Assembly (NCBI GenBank): GCA_030726195.1 | Contig: JANREF010000329.1 | Span: 1-5,844, forward strand | Length of the DNA stretch: 5,844 nt | Reading direction: 5' to 3' | Origin: Burkholderiaceae bacterium | Lineage (GTDB): Bacteria; Pseudomonadota; Gammaproteobacteria; Burkholderiales; Burkholderiaceae_C | Notes under the pieces: generated by a model | Databases searched by the model: none | What the model was told of the DNA's origin: nothing | The model's input: only the letters and a program-made list of their open reading frames with translations | Made by a program: the position numbers and the translations under genes | Part shown: one piece after another, positions 4,636 to 5,844 of the stretch | Numbering within the stretch: the stretch's first letter is position 1 | How the letters are laid out: every line of letters begins with the position of its first letter

Positions 4636-5844
4636 TTAGCTGGCCGCTTTGGGCGCAGCTGTTTTTTTAGCTGCCGCCTTCTTTGCCGCGACCTTTTTAA
4701 CCGCTGTCTTTTTAGCCGGTGCTTTTTTGGCCGGTGCCTTTTTGGCGGCGGCTTTGGGCGCTGCAGCCTTCTTCGCTGGCGCTTTTTTCGCTGCTGCACC
4801 CGCCGCGGTTTTACGCGGTGGGTACTTGGACACGCGGGGCTCAAACTCAAAGGCTACTTTGCCCTCTTCTGCATGCCAGGCCAGAAACGCTTTGAACGGG
4901 CGGCGCGTGCGCATGGAGACAAATTTGTCCAGCAAATCGGTCTTGCCTGTGGTGAGCAATTTTTGCATTTGCTCGGCGTCCACGGGCTGCTGCAAAATAA
5001 TTTTGCCGCTCTTGAATTTACAGCTGGGGGTGGGTTGCGCAGCAGTGGGTACCGCTTTTTCACACGCGTACACGCTGCCGTGATCAAAGACATTGGAGCT
5101 GCAGCTGGGGCACTGGCCCAGCGTGGCCTGACCTGAGAAGTCCACGATTTCGCCGCTTTCCTCGTTGGCGTCGTTGCCAAAGTCGAACTCCAGCTTCCAG
5201 TTTTTATCGTCGTCACTGAAGTTCAATGCCAGCTCAGCCGTGAACGGCCAGCCCGCTTTAGAGCGGAAACCTTCCAAGGGGCCTATGCGCTTGTCGCGAA
5301 TGAACTGCTCCACTTCGGGCAACTCAAAGGTGCGCCCAGCGGGCGACTTGGTCATGGAGAAACCACAGCCCTCGCCGCCACCGGTGCCTGTGCAGGTGTA
5401 GCGGCGGTAGTTTTCTTTGACCACGCCTGCACAGTTGGGGCAGGGCGTGGTGAGCGTGGCGTAGTCCCCTGGAATGGTGTCGCGGTCGTACTCTTTGGCT
5501 TTCTTGACCATGCGCTCTGTCATGGCCGCGATCTCGGCCATGAAAGTGGCGCGGCTGAGCAAGCCTTGCTCCATTTGCGACAACTTGTATTCCCAGTCAC
5601 CGGTCAGTTGTGCTTTGGACAATTCATCCACACCCAAGCCCCGCAGCAGCGTCATGAGCTGAAAAGACTTGGCCGTGGGTATGAGTTCGCGGCCCTCGCG
5701 CAGCATGTATTTTTCGTTGATCAAGCCTTCAATGATGCTGGAGCGCGTCGCAGGCGTGCCCAGCCCCTTCTCACGCATGGCCTCGCGCAAGTCCTCGTCT
5801 TCAATGGCCTTGCCAGCGCCCTCCATGGCCGACAACAGCGTGGC
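4636..5844 (-). CDS. topB: DNA topoisomerase III, C-terminal 402 residues (5' end beyond right edge)
   Basis: Type IA topoisomerase III relaxes negative supercoils and decatenates DNA by a single-strand passage mechanism. The minus frame enters from the right edge and ends at TAG 4636-4638. Residues are counted from the edge. ATLLSAMEGAGKAI (1-14) and the type IA core motif KGLGTPATRSSIIEGLI (26-42) belong to the end of the catalytic domain. They are followed by FQLMTLLRGLGVDEL and a helical segment to about residue 115. A zinc-ribbon-like motif follows (Cys135, Cys138, Cys151, Cys160), then a topoisomerase C-terminal repeat (TFELPEVEQFIRDKRIGPLEGF). A second four-Cys motif (245, 248, 261, 275) precedes another repeat (FKSGKIIL to PFKAFLAWHAEEGKVAFEFEPR). 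The last 58 residues (345-402) are almost only Lys, Ala and Pro. The Tyr active site and Toprim domain lie outside the window. TopA is the alternative, but the core sequence fits TopB better. Confidence 0.9.
   Translation of the reverse strand, partial: ATLLSAMEGAGKAIEDEDLREAMREKGLGTPATRSSIIEGLINEKYMLREGRELIPTAKSFQLMTLLRGLGVDELSKAQLTGDWEYKLSQMEQGLLSRATFMAEIAAMTERMVKKAKEYDRDTIPGDYATLTTPCPNCAGVVKENYRRYTCTGTGGGEGCGFSMTKSPAGRTFELPEVEQFIRDKRIGPLEGFRSKAGWPFTAELALNFSDDDKNWKLEFDFGNDANEESGEIVDFSGQATLGQCPSCSSNVFDHGSVYACEKAVPTAAQPTPSCKFKSGKIILQQPVDAEQMQKLLTTGKTDLLDKFVSMRTRRPFKAFLAWHAEEGKVAFEFEPRVSKYPPRKTAAGAAAKKAPAKKAAAPKAAAKKAPAKKAPAKKTAVKKVAAKKAAAKKTAAPKAAS
4639..4800 (-). repeat. Degenerate AAKKAPAKK-type coding repeats (topB tail)
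   Basis: The DNA under the topB tail is a run of imperfect repeats of 12-15 bases, seen on the plus strand as recurring GCCGGTGCNTTTTT units. They encode KKAPAKKAAAP, AKKAPAKKAPAKK, AVKKVAAKKAAAKK and similar. The protein segment resembles histone H1-like bacterial tails, and it is expected to be disordered, highly basic and DNA-binding. Such repeats are prone to slippage, so length should vary between strains. Confidence 0.8.

Noticed and set aside
3975..4850. A 291-codon minus-strand open frame that looks like one long basic protein
   Set aside because: It is a composite. Its first part is topB tail DNA read out of frame (hence the Arg/Lys richness), its middle is antisense to the Rid fragment, and only its last 71 codons show family sequence (thioesterase).
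4649..5083. A plus-strand frame with a very hydrophobic Ala/Phe-rich start resembling a multi-pass membrane protein
   Set aside because: It is the antisense of the Lys/Ala codons of the topB tail: AAG/AAA read backwards give Phe and Leu. No ribosome site or family match is seen.
1..5844. CRISPR array, insertion sequence, tRNA/rRNA or defence-system genes
   Set aside because: No regularly spaced repeats, transposase motifs, terminal inverted repeats with target duplications, tRNA-like cloverleaf or effector domains were seen on either strand.

Overview
The window looks like a chromosomal segment of a betaproteobacterium, most likely of the Comamonadaceae (Limnohabitans/Rhodoferax/Acidovorax type). 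This is inferred from protein character: a RecA with an Ala-rich N-terminal extension, a TctE/QseC-style kinase with the local SLFGEILDWML signature, and a topoisomerase III with a Lys/Ala-rich tail. Base composition is moderately GC-rich. No database search was possible.

Layout from left to right. (1) 1-902, minus strand: recA, 3' end cut by the window edge. (2) 903-1082: divergent intergenic region with a near-consensus LexA box (985-1000) for recA and a possible promoter for the opposite gene. (3) 1083-1571, plus: a MarR-family regulator. (4) 1685-2359 and 2340-3830, plus: an overlapping OmpR/PhoB-type response regulator and membrane sensor histidine kinase pair of the TctD-TctE/QseB-QseC type. 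(5) 3831-3974: short convergent gap. (6) 3975-4520: two broken genes placed head to head. The minus strand carries only the C-terminal half of a hotdog acyl-CoA thioesterase (3975-4190). Immediately next to it the plus strand carries a RidA/YjgF-family protein without its N-terminus (4191-4520). (7) 4521-4635: short convergent gap with an inverted repeat. (8) 4636-5844, minus: the C-terminal 402 residues of DNA topoisomerase III (topB), whose 5' part lies beyond the right edge.

How they fit together: recA and topB are DNA-maintenance housekeeping genes flanking a regulatory block (MarR, then the two-component pair). The two-component operon is translationally coupled and should form one phosphorelay, with a kinase reading a periplasmic signal and a DNA-binding regulator. 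The most unusual part is the thioesterase/ridA junction near 4190. Both genes lose their 5' ends at the same point, which is best explained by a deletion that removed the sequence between two divergently read genes, or by a mis-assembly. I see no CRISPR array, tRNA, rRNA, insertion sequence or clear new defence system.
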